From Dactylosporangium roseum (GTDB lineage Bacteria; Actinomycetota; Actinomycetes; Mycobacteriales; Micromonosporaceae), in NCBI RefSeq assembly GCF_025264685.1, contig NZ_CP073721.1, positions 3,463,001-3,527,000 on the forward strand: a DNA stretch of 64,000 nt. Reading direction: 5' to 3'. Position numbers and translations under genes: made by a program. The notes beneath the pieces were generated by a model. The model made no database searches. It had not been told where the DNA came from and saw only the letters and a list, made by a program, of their open reading frames with translations. Below, piece by piece: positions 52,696 to 61,444 of the stretch (its first letter is position 1; each line of letters starts with the position of its first letter).

Positions 52696-53235
52696 CCGGA
52701 CGAGCACGTCGACGCCGGCGTCGAGTGTTGCCGAGAACAGCAACCGCTGGCCGGACGGCGGGTCAGATCCAGCAGCCGCCGTACCGCAGGAAGAATGCCC
52801 AGGCCGGCCATATGATCGGCCTCGTCAAGGACGGTGATCTCCATCGCGCCCAAGCACGCGCGCCCGGACGCCACGTGGTCGGCGAGGCGGCCCCGGCAGG
52901 TCACAAGGACGTCCACGCCGGCCGCAGGTCGGCGATCTGAGCGGCCTCCCGACCCGCCGAAGACGGCCAGCGTCCGCAGCGACAGCGCCCTGGCCTGTGG
53001 TGCCATCGAGGCCTCGATCTGCGCGGAGAGCTCGCGGGTGGGCGCCAGGCTCAGCGCCCGCGGCCGTCCGGGCCGTCTCGGCGGGCTGCCGGCAGCCCGC
53101 CGGGCCAGCACCGCCAGCACGAACGCGTATAGGTCTTGCCCGACCCGGTCCGGCCCCGGGCGAGCACGTCACGCCCGGCGAGCGTGTCCGGCAGCGTCGC
53201 CGCCTGGATCGGTAGCGGCTCGGTGATCCCAGCGG
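52687..53235 (-). pseudogene. N-terminal half of a DEAD-box RNA helicase, frameshifted
   Basis: GITEPLPIQAATLPDTLAGR (Q motif), VLARGRTGSGKTY (Walker A), LSLAPTRELSAQI (motif Ia), ITVLDEADHMAGLGILPAV (DEAD box) and QRLLFSATLDAGVDVLVRR (motif III SAT) follow in correct order, but in three frames. The helicase C-domain is missing here; its motifs V-VI are found at 26928-27109 on the plus strand. The 5' end abuts an ANTAR fragment. Confidence 0.8.
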
Positions 53236-53389
53236 CAGCGAGGACCGGTCAAAAGCCCGCCAGGCCTGCAGGCTGCCCAGGTCCGTGACGGCGAGTTGAG
53301 CGACGTCGCTGAACCGGCGGTTGTTGCCGCGGGCGTAGGCACGCAGCCGGGTGAATGCGGTGTCGACGGTAAGCGGACACGATGCTCAT
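53236..53389 (-). pseudogene. GAF-ANTAR gene reduced to start plus ANTAR tail
   Basis: From ATG 53389 only four or five codons remain before a jump to TVDTAFTRLRAYARGNNRRF and SDVAQLAVTDLGSLQAWRAF, the end of an ANTAR domain. The matching intact gene is 11512-12240 (SVDAAFELIRAYARRTNRRL, VVTDLSSLPDL). The whole GAF domain was deleted. The spacer before the ATG (GACGGCCTCCC) also matches the spacer at 12241. Confidence 0.7.
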
Positions 53390-53482
53390 GACGGCCTCCC
53401 GACCTTCCCGAGTCTGGTGTTCGCGAAGAGCCCTCCGCGCTGTGCTGGTCCAGGCGCAGGCGACGGGTCACGATGTCCGTGG

Positions 53483-53955
53483 TCACGTCGTACATAGGGC
53501 CTCGGCGAGCGGGACACCGAGTTGGACCATCGCCATGCCCAGGGCTTGGAACAGCCCAGCGGTATGGTCGAATGCCTCGTCGAGGCCGTCCGTCCCGTCG
53601 GCGGTGCGTTCCTGGCCGTCGAGCAGGACCGTCACGGGCCGATCCGCGAATGTGAACTCCTGACCGAGTTCCGCCCGGGACAGCGACCCAGGGCGATCGC
53701 GGAACACATCCAGGACCCCGAGCGGAGCCGCGCCGACCTGCGACGGGAACGCGAACACCGCCCGCACCCCGGCATGGCCGCACCTTCCTCCGCAGGCGCT
53801 GCCATGGGCCGGGGCAGCCGGACGCCGGACCGGCGTCCCATCGTCCGAGCGTACTCGGCGACACCGGACCAGAGCCAAATCACCCGTAGGCGGGGGTTCC
53901 CTGGCCACGGCCACGGAATGGCACAGATCCTCATCGGAAAGCGCGTTACCCACTT
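53483..53955 (-). pseudogene. GAF-ANTAR gene with internal deletion and frameshift
   Basis: AGVRAVFAFPSQVGAAPLGV, LDVFRDRPGSLSRAELGQEF and LFQALGMAMVQLGVPLAEAL match the protein at 12292-12933. After LAEAL the ANTAR text resumes in another frame as YDVTTDIVTRRLRLDQH, so about 20 codons are lost. The GAF N-terminus is degraded. Together with the stub at 53236-53389 this is a decayed copy of the tandem pair at 11.5-12.9 kb. Confidence 0.75.
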
Positions 53956-54046
53956 CCCGTCCGGGGGTTATGACAGTGTAAGGTCAAGTCGCTCAGGACC
54001 CCGGCGACGGCTCGGTTCGTTGTAGATCGTGTCCGTGGGAGTCCGT

Positions 54047-55099
54047 ATGCGCAGCGCTGTGCCTGCTGGCCGCCGTATCCCAGAGGCGGTCGTGCCTCAG
54101 GGAACCGCCTATTCCGAACTGTCCCGCCGCATCAAGCAAGCCGGCCTGCTCGACCGGCGTCCCGGTGACTATACGGGCCGGATCGCCGCCACCGTCGTGG
54201 CATGCGCCGCTGGCGTGGCCGGTTTCCTGCTCGTCGGCGATTCGTGGTGGCAGACGGCAGTCGCCGTCTACTTCGCGGTGATCTCCACGCAGTTGGGTTT
54301 CCTCGGCCACGATGCGGGGCACCGGCAGATCTTCCGGTCCGGCCGCGCCAACTACATCCTCGGCGTGGTCCTGGCGAACATCGGCGTCGGGTTCAGCTAC
54401 GGCTGGTGGGTCGACAAACACAACCGCCACCACGCCCACCCCAACGACGAGGAGCGCGCCCCCGACGTCGGCGCGGGCGTCCTGGTGTTCACCACTGGAC
54501 AGGCTGGAGCGAGCGGACCCGTCGGCCACTTCTTCCACCGTTACCAGGCATGGGGATTCTTCCCGCTACTACTGCTGGAAGCGCTGAATCTGAGGGTCGC
54601 CAGCGTGCGATACCTTATCAAGGACCGCACCCGGTCCCGGCTCCGTGAAGGACTCATGATGGGGCTGCACGTCGGGGTCTACCTGGCCGGCGTGTTCCTG
54701 GTCCTGCCGCCGGTGAAGGCGCTCGTGTTCATCGCGATCCATCAGGGCCTGTTCGGGCTGTACCTGGGCTGCTCCTTCGCCCCGAACCACAAGGGCATGC
54801 CGCAGCTCGACGCGCGCGACAGCGCCGACTACCTGCGCCGGCAGGTCCTGACCTCCCGCAACGTGCGCGCCCACTGGCTCACCGACCTCGCGCTGGGCGG
54901 GCTAAACTATCAGATCGAACACCACTTGTTCCCCTCGATGCCCCGAGGCAATCTGCGCCACGCACAACGCATCATCCGGGAATTCTGCGGCGCTCACGGA
55001 GTCTCGTACCTCGAAACCGGACTGATCGCCTCCTACATTCAGGCACTCCGGCACCTCGACACCGTGGGACGTTCACCCGCGACTCCCGCCGAAGCCTGA
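54047..55099 (+). CDS. Fatty-acid desaturase, DesA-like (membrane di-iron)
   Basis: 350 residues from ATG 54047, which has GGGAG 5 bases upstream; a GTG at 54029 would add six residues. His boxes: GHDAGHRQIF, DKHNRHHAHPNDEERAPD and NYQIEHHLFPSMP. Membrane pairs surround IAATVVACAAGVAGFLLVGD and VKALVFIAIHQGLFGLYLG. It is a paralogue of the desaturase at 43059-44102, sharing FAPNHKGMP and LTSRNVxxxxLTDxALGGLN. The substrate is probably a membrane or CoA-bound acyl chain. Confidence 0.93.
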   Translation: MRSAVPAGRRIPEAVVPQGTAYSELSRRIKQAGLLDRRPGDYTGRIAATVVACAAGVAGFLLVGDSWWQTAVAVYFAVISTQLGFLGHDAGHRQIFRSGRANYILGVVLANIGVGFSYGWWVDKHNRHHAHPNDEERAPDVGAGVLVFTTGQAGASGPVGHFFHRYQAWGFFPLLLLEALNLRVASVRYLIKDRTRSRLREGLMMGLHVGVYLAGVFLVLPPVKALVFIAIHQGLFGLYLGCSFAPNHKGMPQLDARDSADYLRRQVLTSRNVRAHWLTDLALGGLNYQIEHHLFPSMPRGNLRHAQRIIREFCGAHGVSYLETGLIASYIQALRHLDTVGRSPATPAEA

Positions 55100-55182
55100 C
55101 TGGCGGGTAGACTATTCGCAGTCCAACTTTATCTGCTCTGGACCTCGGCAGTCATGACTATCCTCCTGCCGAGGTGGTTGCG

Positions 55183-55638
55183 ATGGGGGAAGAATCCGTC
55201 CGGCCGTGCGTCGTAGTTGATCGGCCGCACAGCCCGCGGTCGGTCGAGATCTCGTTGTTCGGCGTCATAGACATGGCCATCGAAAATGAACTTGGTAACG
55301 TGCTCGATCATGTGAGCAATGCCCTGCCATCGAGCATCGTGATCAATGTAGCGAATGTAACATTCGCGTGCTCGACGCTGGCGAATTTCATCGCTCGCCT
55401 GCGGAACATCGCTCCTGCCGCCCCTGTGGTGCTTTCGGGCTGTACACCGATGATTCATCGGATTCTGTGTCTCACCGGTGTGGACGACCTCGTCACACCC
55501 CACGACCACGCCGGGTTTCAAGCAATCGCCAACAGCTCGGGCGCCGGACGATCGCTTGGACCCTGCGACATACCTATTGATCACCGCGCCGTTAAGCCGG
55601 TCCGCCCAGGGCGCTTCCAGGACGTATTCAAGAGCTGA
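55183..55638 (+). CDS. STAS-like protein, divergent
   Basis: 151 residues from ATG 55183, with GAGGTGG upstream. SPRSVEISLFGVIDMAIENE, LPSSIVINVANVTFACSTLA and NFIARLRNIAPAAPVVLSGC follow the STAS strand-helix order. The usual DSSGLG is replaced by ACSTLA, so a Ser or Thr is still at the right place. MIHRILCLTGVDDLVTP is the last helix. Base composition is lower in GC than its neighbours, which may point to transfer. The C-terminal 35 residues are not STAS. Confidence 0.75.
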   Translation: MGEESVRPCVVVDRPHSPRSVEISLFGVIDMAIENELGNVLDHVSNALPSSIVINVANVTFACSTLANFIARLRNIAPAAPVVLSGCTPMIHRILCLTGVDDLVTPHDHAGFQAIANSSGAGRSLGPCDIPIDHRAVKPVRPGRFQDVFKS

Positions 55639-55806
55639 TCGAGCTCAGCGCGGGACGGGACTCCCCGTGGGGTCTCGCCCTTGCCCGTCTTCTCTACAGT
55701 GGACAGACTGCCGCGGCGGCTGCGGCCCGGCCGCCCACTTGCGGCACCGGACGACGCGATCACGCTCAGCGCAAGCGGCGGTGTCGTCGAGGGGGGAGGG
55801 TTTGCC

Positions 55807-56307
55807 ATGGAGTTCGACATGACCGTCGAGATCCCCGGGGGAAACGCGTAACAAGCACGAGGTGGATCGCCGCATGGGTCGAATCCGGCTGGACCGGACG
55901 CTGTTACCGCGACTCAGTGTCCGGCCGGCTACGGCTTCATCGAGGACACCCGGGGTGAGAGGACCGACCCGCTGGACGCCCTGGTGGTGGTGCGTGAGCC
56001 TACTGTTCCCGGCTGTTTGGTGCGATGCCGGGCCATCGGCATGTCCCGCATGCGCGACGAGCACGGGCCCGACCCGAAGGTGCTGTGTTTGCCCACCGCC
56101 GATCCGTGTCTGGGCCACCTGCCCGACATCGAGGATCTGGAACACTTCTTCCGGCTCGAAATCGAGCACTGCTTCCGGATCTACGTGGACCTCGATCCGG
56201 GCGCGAGGATCGACGTCGAGCGCCGGACCTTGGCTGACCGGGCCGAGGCCGAAGCGGAGATCGGACCGGCGCGGCGCCGCGCCCGTTCCTCGACGCCTAC
56301 CGGGTGA
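55807..56307 (+). pseudogene. Inorganic pyrophosphatase copy with two compensating frameshifts
   Basis: ATG 55807 opens MEFDMTVEIPGG and stops at TAA 55849 because of an extra A after the G run (about 55842). In the shifted frame [20 protein letters not shown] follows. Then a missing C near 55903 returns to the first frame: TATQCPAGYGFIEDT, ERTDPLDALVVVREPTVPG and the rest to TGA 56305. The DxDPxD motif reads ERTDPLD, so one metal ligand (the Asp of EDTDP) is also changed. The protein is dead unless frameshifting occurs. Confidence 0.85.
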
Positions 56308-56363
56308 GCGCCGTCCGCGAGCCTTTGCATGCCGGGCGCTCGTGCCAGGTCAAGCCGCAGCCA

Positions 56364-56804
56364 TCATCCGGCCGGGACGGACAGCACGGCGAGGATGGCC
56401 GGAGCCTGCAACCGATTGGCCGGATCCGCCGCCTTGTCCATGGCGGCCTGGGCGGTGGCGGCCTTGACGCCGGGCGGTACGACCAGCAGGTTGATCTGAT
56501 TCCCGGGCTCGGTGATCGCGATCAGCAGACTCGGCTCAGTCGTGCTGAACCAGCGGACCGGAACCGGGCCGGAGTTGACCGCGGTGGACTCCAGGCCGGT
56601 CCGCCAGACCTGGCTGTTGAGGATCAGTCGGCGGATCGGTCCGTAGTGCTCGGTGAGCGCAGCGATCAGACCCGGCAGCTCGGCAGCGGGCTCCCACGAA
56701 CGTGGCCACCAGCCGCCGTTGAGGGTGGCGTTGGGCATCCGGCCCCCGGCCAGCGTGAGGCGGGGCTGGACGGGCGATTCAGGGGTTTGAGCGCCGGCAA
56801 GCAT
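56364..56804 (-). CDS. DUF5994 family protein
   Basis: 146 residues from ATG 56804, with AAGG 8 bases upstream. NATLNGGWWPRSWEPAAELP, ALTEHYGPIRRLILNSQVW and VPVRWFSTTEPSLLIAITEP give the domain, and NQINLLVVPPGVKAATAQAA ends it. It is a paralogue of 36636-37202 but without the aberrant tail, so this copy probably shows the native length. At both loci the DUF5994 gene lies beside a ppa relic, so the two genes travel as a pair. Confidence 0.85.
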   Translation of the reverse strand: MLAGAQTPESPVQPRLTLAGGRMPNATLNGGWWPRSWEPAAELPGLIAALTEHYGPIRRLILNSQVWRTGLESTAVNSGPVPVRWFSTTEPSLLIAITEPGNQINLLVVPPGVKAATAQAAMDKAADPANRLQAPAILAVLSVPAG

Positions 56805-57237
56805 GGCTGGCCTTTCTGTCGGTGTGTGTCCAAGTGGGGGAGTGGCCGTCGAAGGCCGCTGGATGCCGCCTAGCGGCGTGCTCACCGGTGTCGGGCGAAG
56901 CGCCACCGGTCATGGAAGGTGGACGTATGTCCACACTACGTCCGGCCGCGGGTTGCGTCTGGTCACGCCGGGCGTCGTGACCGCGGATTCTCCAGGCAGG
57001 CACCGGCCAAGCGCTCATGTCCGCGTTTTCTCGCGCTCATCGGTGGGTATCAGTATGTTGGCCGTCTGGACGCCGCGGCACACGATCAGTCTCTCCGCTC
57101 GGCTGTCGCGGCTGCGTCAACGGCGCGGCGGGCTGCCGACAATCGCCCCGCCACCCCGCCGGGCAGCGACGCTCGGGCGATGCGCACAGTGCATGGCCGG
57201 GCGTAGCCCCTGACTCCCACAGAAGAGAGCTGCCGCT
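56805..57237. other. Intergenic region between DUF5994 and the AI-2E transporter gene
   Basis: No recognisable gene. It holds the divergent promoters; GAAGAGAG precedes the GTG at 57238. Confidence 0.45.
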
Positions 57238-58653
57238 GTGAGCTGGCTGAGGCATACCCGTGACCGGGCGCAGCCGCGCCTGATCGCCGCCCGTCGCGGC
57301 ACCCCGCCGCCGTTCATCGGCGGAGAGCCCGCCGATCGGACCGCACCGGCGCTGGTCGTCGAGGCGGCGCCCACCGTCGATGACGGCATCCCGCGGAGCG
57401 TCCGCGTTGCCAGCGCCTGGTCGTGGCGGGTGATCCTGTTCGTGGTCGCCGCCTACCTGCTGCTGCGGCTGCTCGGTGTGCTCAGCGTTGTGGTGATCCC
57501 GGTGGCGGTGGCGCTGCTCCTGGCGGCACTGCTCGAACCGGCCGCGGCCGCGCTGCGCAGCCGCGGCGTCAACCGCTCCCTCGCCGCCGGGACGGTGCTG
57601 GTCACCGGTCTGCTCGTGGTCGGTGGTGGCCTCACCCTGATCGTGCAGACGTTCATCAGCCAGTTCGACGCCCTGGCCGCCCAGGTCGGTCAGGGCGTCG
57701 ACCAGGTGCAGACCTGGCTTGGCCAGGGCCCGTTGCACCTGTCCGACGCCCAGCTCAGCAGTGCAGTTGACAAGCTGCGGCAGACCGTCACCGCGCACCA
57801 GGGCGCGTTGACGTCCGGCGCGCTGAACACCGCGACGACCCTCACCGAGCTCCTCGCCGGCTTCTTCGTCGTGTTGTTCACCCTGTTCTTCTTCCTGCGC
57901 GACGGCGGTCAGATCTGGCAATTCCTGTGCCGTCTGCTGCCCCGGCCGGCCCGGGTGCCGGTCGCGCGCGCCGGTCACTACTCGTGGCTCACCCTGGTCT
58001 CCTACGTCCGCGCGACGGTCCTGGTGGCGTTCGTCGATGCGGTCGGCATCGGTATCGGCTTGGCGATCCTGCGGGTCCCGCTGGCGCTGCCGCTGGCGGC
58101 CCTGGTGTTCCTGGGCGCGTTCATCCCGGTCGTCGGCGCCACCCTGTCCGGGGGCATCGCCGTGCTCGTCGCGCTCGTGACCCACGGCCCGGTGACCGCG
58201 CTCATCGTGCTGGGGATTGTGGTCGCCGTCCAACAGCTGGAAGGCCACGTCCTGCAGCCGCTCATCATGGGCCGGGCGGTCGCCCTGCATCCGCTCGCGG
58301 TCATCCTGGCCATCGCCACCGGCGTCGTCACCGCCGGCCTCGTCGGCGGCCTCGTCGCCGTGCCGCTGCTGGCCGTCGGCAATACCGCCGTGCGCTATCT
58401 CGCCGACCAGCCCGCCGGGGAGCCGACCCCGGACCGGGAACCTCCTGGCAGCGAACCGACCGACCCCGACGTGGCCGCGGCGCAGCACGCCGTCGCGGTC
58501 GAGGAGGCGGCCCCCGACGCGCCACCCGCCGAGGCCACTTCGGTAGAGCCGCATCCCGGTCGCGCCGACTTCGGAGCCGGCGCCGTCGTTGCAGGCACCT
58601 GGACCCACCTGGACCGCGGATTACACCCCGGGCAAACCCGACGGTCCTGCTAG
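57238..58653 (+). CDS. AI-2E family (TqsA/YdiK-like) transporter
   Basis: 471 residues from GTG 57238. After a 60-residue cytoplasmic leader, eight or so membrane helices: ILFVVAAYLLLRLLGVLSVV, GTVLVTGLLVVGGGLTLIVQ, FFVVLFTLFFFLRDGGQIW, LVFLGAFIPVVGATLSGGIA and VQQLEGHVLQPLIMGRAVAL. The segment with FIPxxGxxxxxxP-like loop and QxxExxxLxPxIMG is the family signature. These proteins export or exchange small molecules (AI-2, or Na+/H+ in some members). An acidic Pro-rich tail of about 80 residues follows. Confidence 0.9.
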   Translation: MSWLRHTRDRAQPRLIAARRGTPPPFIGGEPADRTAPALVVEAAPTVDDGIPRSVRVASAWSWRVILFVVAAYLLLRLLGVLSVVVIPVAVALLLAALLEPAAAALRSRGVNRSLAAGTVLVTGLLVVGGGLTLIVQTFISQFDALAAQVGQGVDQVQTWLGQGPLHLSDAQLSSAVDKLRQTVTAHQGALTSGALNTATTLTELLAGFFVVLFTLFFFLRDGGQIWQFLCRLLPRPARVPVARAGHYSWLTLVSYVRATVLVAFVDAVGIGIGLAILRVPLALPLAALVFLGAFIPVVGATLSGGIAVLVALVTHGPVTALIVLGIVVAVQQLEGHVLQPLIMGRAVALHPLAVILAIATGVVTAGLVGGLVAVPLLAVGNTAVRYLADQPAGEPTPDREPPGSEPTDPDVAAAQHAVAVEEAAPDAPPAEATSVEPHPGRADFGAGAVVAGTWTHLDRGLHPGQTRRSC

Positions 58654-58925
58654 TGTGGGGCGGCGCCCATCGGACGATTCCACCGCAACCCGTCATCGAG
58701 CAGTCGCGAGCATCGCTGGATGCTCCGCAGCTCCTCGAGGTGGCCGCGGTCAGCACCACGAGGGCACGCCCGAGCACCCATTCCAGCCGCGCCGGGATTC
58801 CGACCTCGGCTGCGGCCTTCAGGCACAGCGCGTCCCGCCGGCGGCACCGCCTGGCAACCGCCCAAGACGATCGATCACCCTTCGGAGCGGACATGCGTGC
58901 AGCACACCCAGAGACTCGGCGGCGA

Positions 58926-59213
58926 ATGAACGTCGACCACGACGCGGTCCGCCCGAGCCAGGCCGAGGCCGCCGACGACGGGCTCGACGCGCTCACGAGC
59001 TCGCACGCCAAGGGCCGGGCCGACAACGCCGACGTTGACGACATGGCCGGGCCGCTCTCGGCATCCGATCTCGAATCCATCGACGAAGAGATGTCCGTCC
59101 CCGTCGTGCCCATGCGGGGTGACGAATTCAGGTGCGGACGATGCTTCCTGATCCACCATCGCAGCCGGCTCGCCGACGATCACGGCGTTCAGGTCTGCCG
59201 CGACTGCGCCTGA
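58926..59213 (+). CDS. DUF4193 family protein
   Basis: 95 residues from ATG 58926. The N-terminal half is acidic and probably disordered (SQAEAADDGLDALTS). The C-terminal zinc ribbon has EFRCGRCFLIHHRSRLAD and VCRDCA, four Cys in two CxxC pairs, with the FLxHHRSxLA text typical of DUF4193. This family is nearly universal in actinobacteria and often near stress and sigma genes. The linker SVPVVPMRGDEF before the ribbon is also conserved. No upstream ribosome-binding site is obvious. Confidence 0.85.
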   Translation: MNVDHDAVRPSQAEAADDGLDALTSSHAKGRADNADVDDMAGPLSASDLESIDEEMSVPVVPMRGDEFRCGRCFLIHHRSRLADDHGVQVCRDCA

Positions 59214-59926
59214 ACGGCACGGCGGTCAGACGCGGAGCGGCACGTGCGGGGCGCGCAGAGCGGTATCGCGCTGTGGTCCTCGGCGCTCTCGCTCCGGCAA
59301 TGTGTCGCGCTCAACCGCAGGTCGTTGCCTCATGCGACAGGCGCGACCTGCCTGTCGGGGGTCAGGTCGCGGCGGGCGTTTGAGTCGGTGCCATCGCCGC
59401 GACGAGGGTGCGAAACACGCACGACGTCATGCGCGACCCGATGGCGGACCACAATGTCCAGAGCGCCACCTGGCCGTGCGATGGCGCCCGGATCTCGTCA
59501 CGCGAACGACGCCTGGCTCGCTCACGCCGTCACCGGCGCCTTCGTCTCTCCCGGCGACCGCGCCGCAGTCGTCGGCGTGCCGCGCTCGCTTCCGGACGGG
59601 GCCTGTCCCTTGCCGGTCGGCGAACAGTAGCGAGCCGGTCCGCGGTGAGGTAGTGGAGGCGGCTGATCGGCGACGCATCGGCGGTCGGTGAGCTACTCCG
59701 CGGCGTTCGGCCGGTAGCCGTCGGCGGCGCGGGCGCGTACGGTAACTGTGTCACCCCGGTCCCCGGTGGCTGAGTCCTGCTGACATCGCGGCTCACCGAC
59801 CACCTTGGGGTTCGCACGACCGGGTTTCTGCATTCGTTGTTCGTGGCCTGTCCGGCCGCTCCCCGGGCTGCGGTGGTGCCGTCGTGACCACGCCTGTCCG
59901 CATCGATGCTTTATTCGGAGGGGGAA
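59214..59926. other. Gap without recognisable gene
   Basis: Frames on both strands are arginine-rich and unsupported. Nothing could be assigned. Confidence 0.4.
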
Positions 59927-59964
59927 GGTGGTATCCCGGACGGCACGCTGCCCGGGATACCACC
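59927..59964. promoter_or_regulatory. Perfect 13-bp inverted repeat
   Basis: GGTGGTATCCCGG (59927-59939) and CCGGGATACCACC (59952-59964) pair perfectly around 12 bases. GGAGGGGGA lies just before it. It may be an operator or a hairpin in the leader of the following holin-like relic. Confidence 0.5.
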
Positions 59965-60009
59965 ACCACTCTCGGCGCTGCAGCGCGGAGGCCGAGAGAC
60001 GGTGTCATC

Positions 60010-60350
60010 GCGGCGACCAGCAGCAACCCACCGCCCAGCAGATCTCCGACGCTCGTGCCGACCAACTGGCCCTCGCGAAGGTGGAGCTGGTCGAGAAGGG
60101 TAACCGGGCCCGGGCTCGGCGGCGGGCTGTGCGGGCAGGGACGATGCTGGCCTGGTTCGGGTCGGGCTGCTGCTCATCCTGATTTGTGGCTGCGCTGAAC
60201 CTGGTCTGGCCGCTGTGGCTCGCGGGTACTGGTGAGGCGGTCGACGACGCCAAGCAGCGCCTCGGCGCCGCGGCGGAGTGGACACGCCGGACGGTGAGCG
60301 ATACGGCGCCGTCGACAGTGGCGGACAAGGGTGGTACCGCGATTGGCCTC
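60010..60350 (+). pseudogene. Phage-holin-3_6-like / DUF3618-like relic
   Basis: QISDARADQLALAKVELVEK and GNRARARRRAVRAGTMLAWF resemble the start of actinobacterial holin-superfamily III proteins (ELALAKxExxEK..AGxGAG). After a shift, VAALNLVWPLWLAG would be the second membrane helix. The text then changes to EAVDDAKQRLGAAAEWTRRT and VSDTAPSTVADKGG, which looks like a DUF3618 protein. The two families are often adjacent genes; here they are merged and shifted. Confidence 0.55.
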
Positions 60351-60554
60351 ATGGCGGATCGGCGCCGCGGTGACGTCGACGCGCGACGCCGTCCGGCGCG
60401 CCGGCCTGCCGGCCGAGGCGCGCCGCCCGCTGTTTGTGGCAGTGATTGCGGTCATCCCCGCTGTGGCGGGGCGTGGTCGTGCCTGGGGCCATGCTTCACC
60501 GCGACGCGCGCCGCCTGCCGCGGACCCACAGGATCCAGCGCGATAGCCCATGAG

Positions 60555-60710
60555 CTACCAGTAGTGCCGCCGGCCGGCGACCGGCTTTCCAACTGAGCCC
60601 AGGATAAACAGCACCGCCCCGACCACGAGCAGGACCGCGCCGATAATCGTCAGGATCGGGATGTGCAAGAACAAGCCGAGTAACAGCAGGATGACGCCGA
60701 GTATGAACAT
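60555..60710 (-). CDS. DUF6131-type small membrane protein (51 aa)
   Basis: From ATG 60710, with GGAG 5 bases upstream, to TAG 60555. Two hydrophobic helices, MFILGVILLLLGLFLHIPIL and TIIGAVLLVVGAVLFILGSV, are followed by GKPVAGRRHYW. The ending GRRHYW and the IPILxxIGxxLLVVGAVL core are those of DUF6131 (tiny two-helix membrane proteins of actinomycetes). Its function is unknown. It is convergent with the holin-like relic. Confidence 0.85.
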   Translation of the reverse strand: MFILGVILLLLGLFLHIPILTIIGAVLLVVGAVLFILGSVGKPVAGRRHYW

Positions 60711-61444
60711 TTGAGCTCCCAGAACGAATTTCGACTAGGAGCCGGGCTACCCTCGCGCGCTTGCGATAACCGTTGCGACCGCGGCGGTCCGTACCGGTGC
60801 CGCATGGTTCGGCTCCCCGAACGCCGCAACCCGGGCGCCGACCCTGGCGTTACCCGTACACCGGCCGGCGAGGGCACACTACCGGTTCGCGCACCAGTAG
60901 CACACAGCCCAAGTACGACGGGCCACCGGCCGATAATCACGCGTTCACCGCGAAGGCGACCTGCGTTACGGCACCGGCGTGTTCGCATTGGCCAAGGGCT
61001 GTGTACGCACACTGCGGCTGGCTGTTCAACCGCGAGGTCACCAACAAGCCCGCGTCTACGCCGGGCCAGACTGCGGCACCGACGTCGTGCAGCGTGCGGA
61101 CGAGTGTGTCTGCGTGTAGCCGGCGTTTGGTGTTTACCTCCGCGCACGCGGGAAAGTGCAGGAGGTGCACATCGGCGCCATGCGGTCCGTCGTGGCGGAC
61201 CTGGCGTCCTCGGCCCCTATACCCCCGCAGCCGGGCATGAGCTGGTTCGGGCCTTGGCGCGTACACCGACGGACCTGGCCCGCATACCCGCAACAGTGAA
61301 GACACCGCGGACCACGGATGCCGTTGTGGTGTTCGGGATGCGGCGTCCCTGCCGATCGTGGCTTTCTGTCCAACAGCCGAGGTGGACGTTGGTACAGGGG
61401 CAGCCGCCGGACCAAGCGATCATCCACCATCTGTTGGAGGACTG
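60711..61444. other. Intergenic region upstream of the membrane protein gene
   Basis: About 730 bases with no recognisable gene. It contains the promoters of the divergent flanking genes; GGAGG stands before the right-hand start. Confidence 0.45.

Noticed and set aside
57037..58608. Long minus-strand frame opposite the AI-2E transporter gene
   Set aside because: Low-complexity Asp/Arg/Gly-rich text that mirrors the hydrophobic codons of the real gene.
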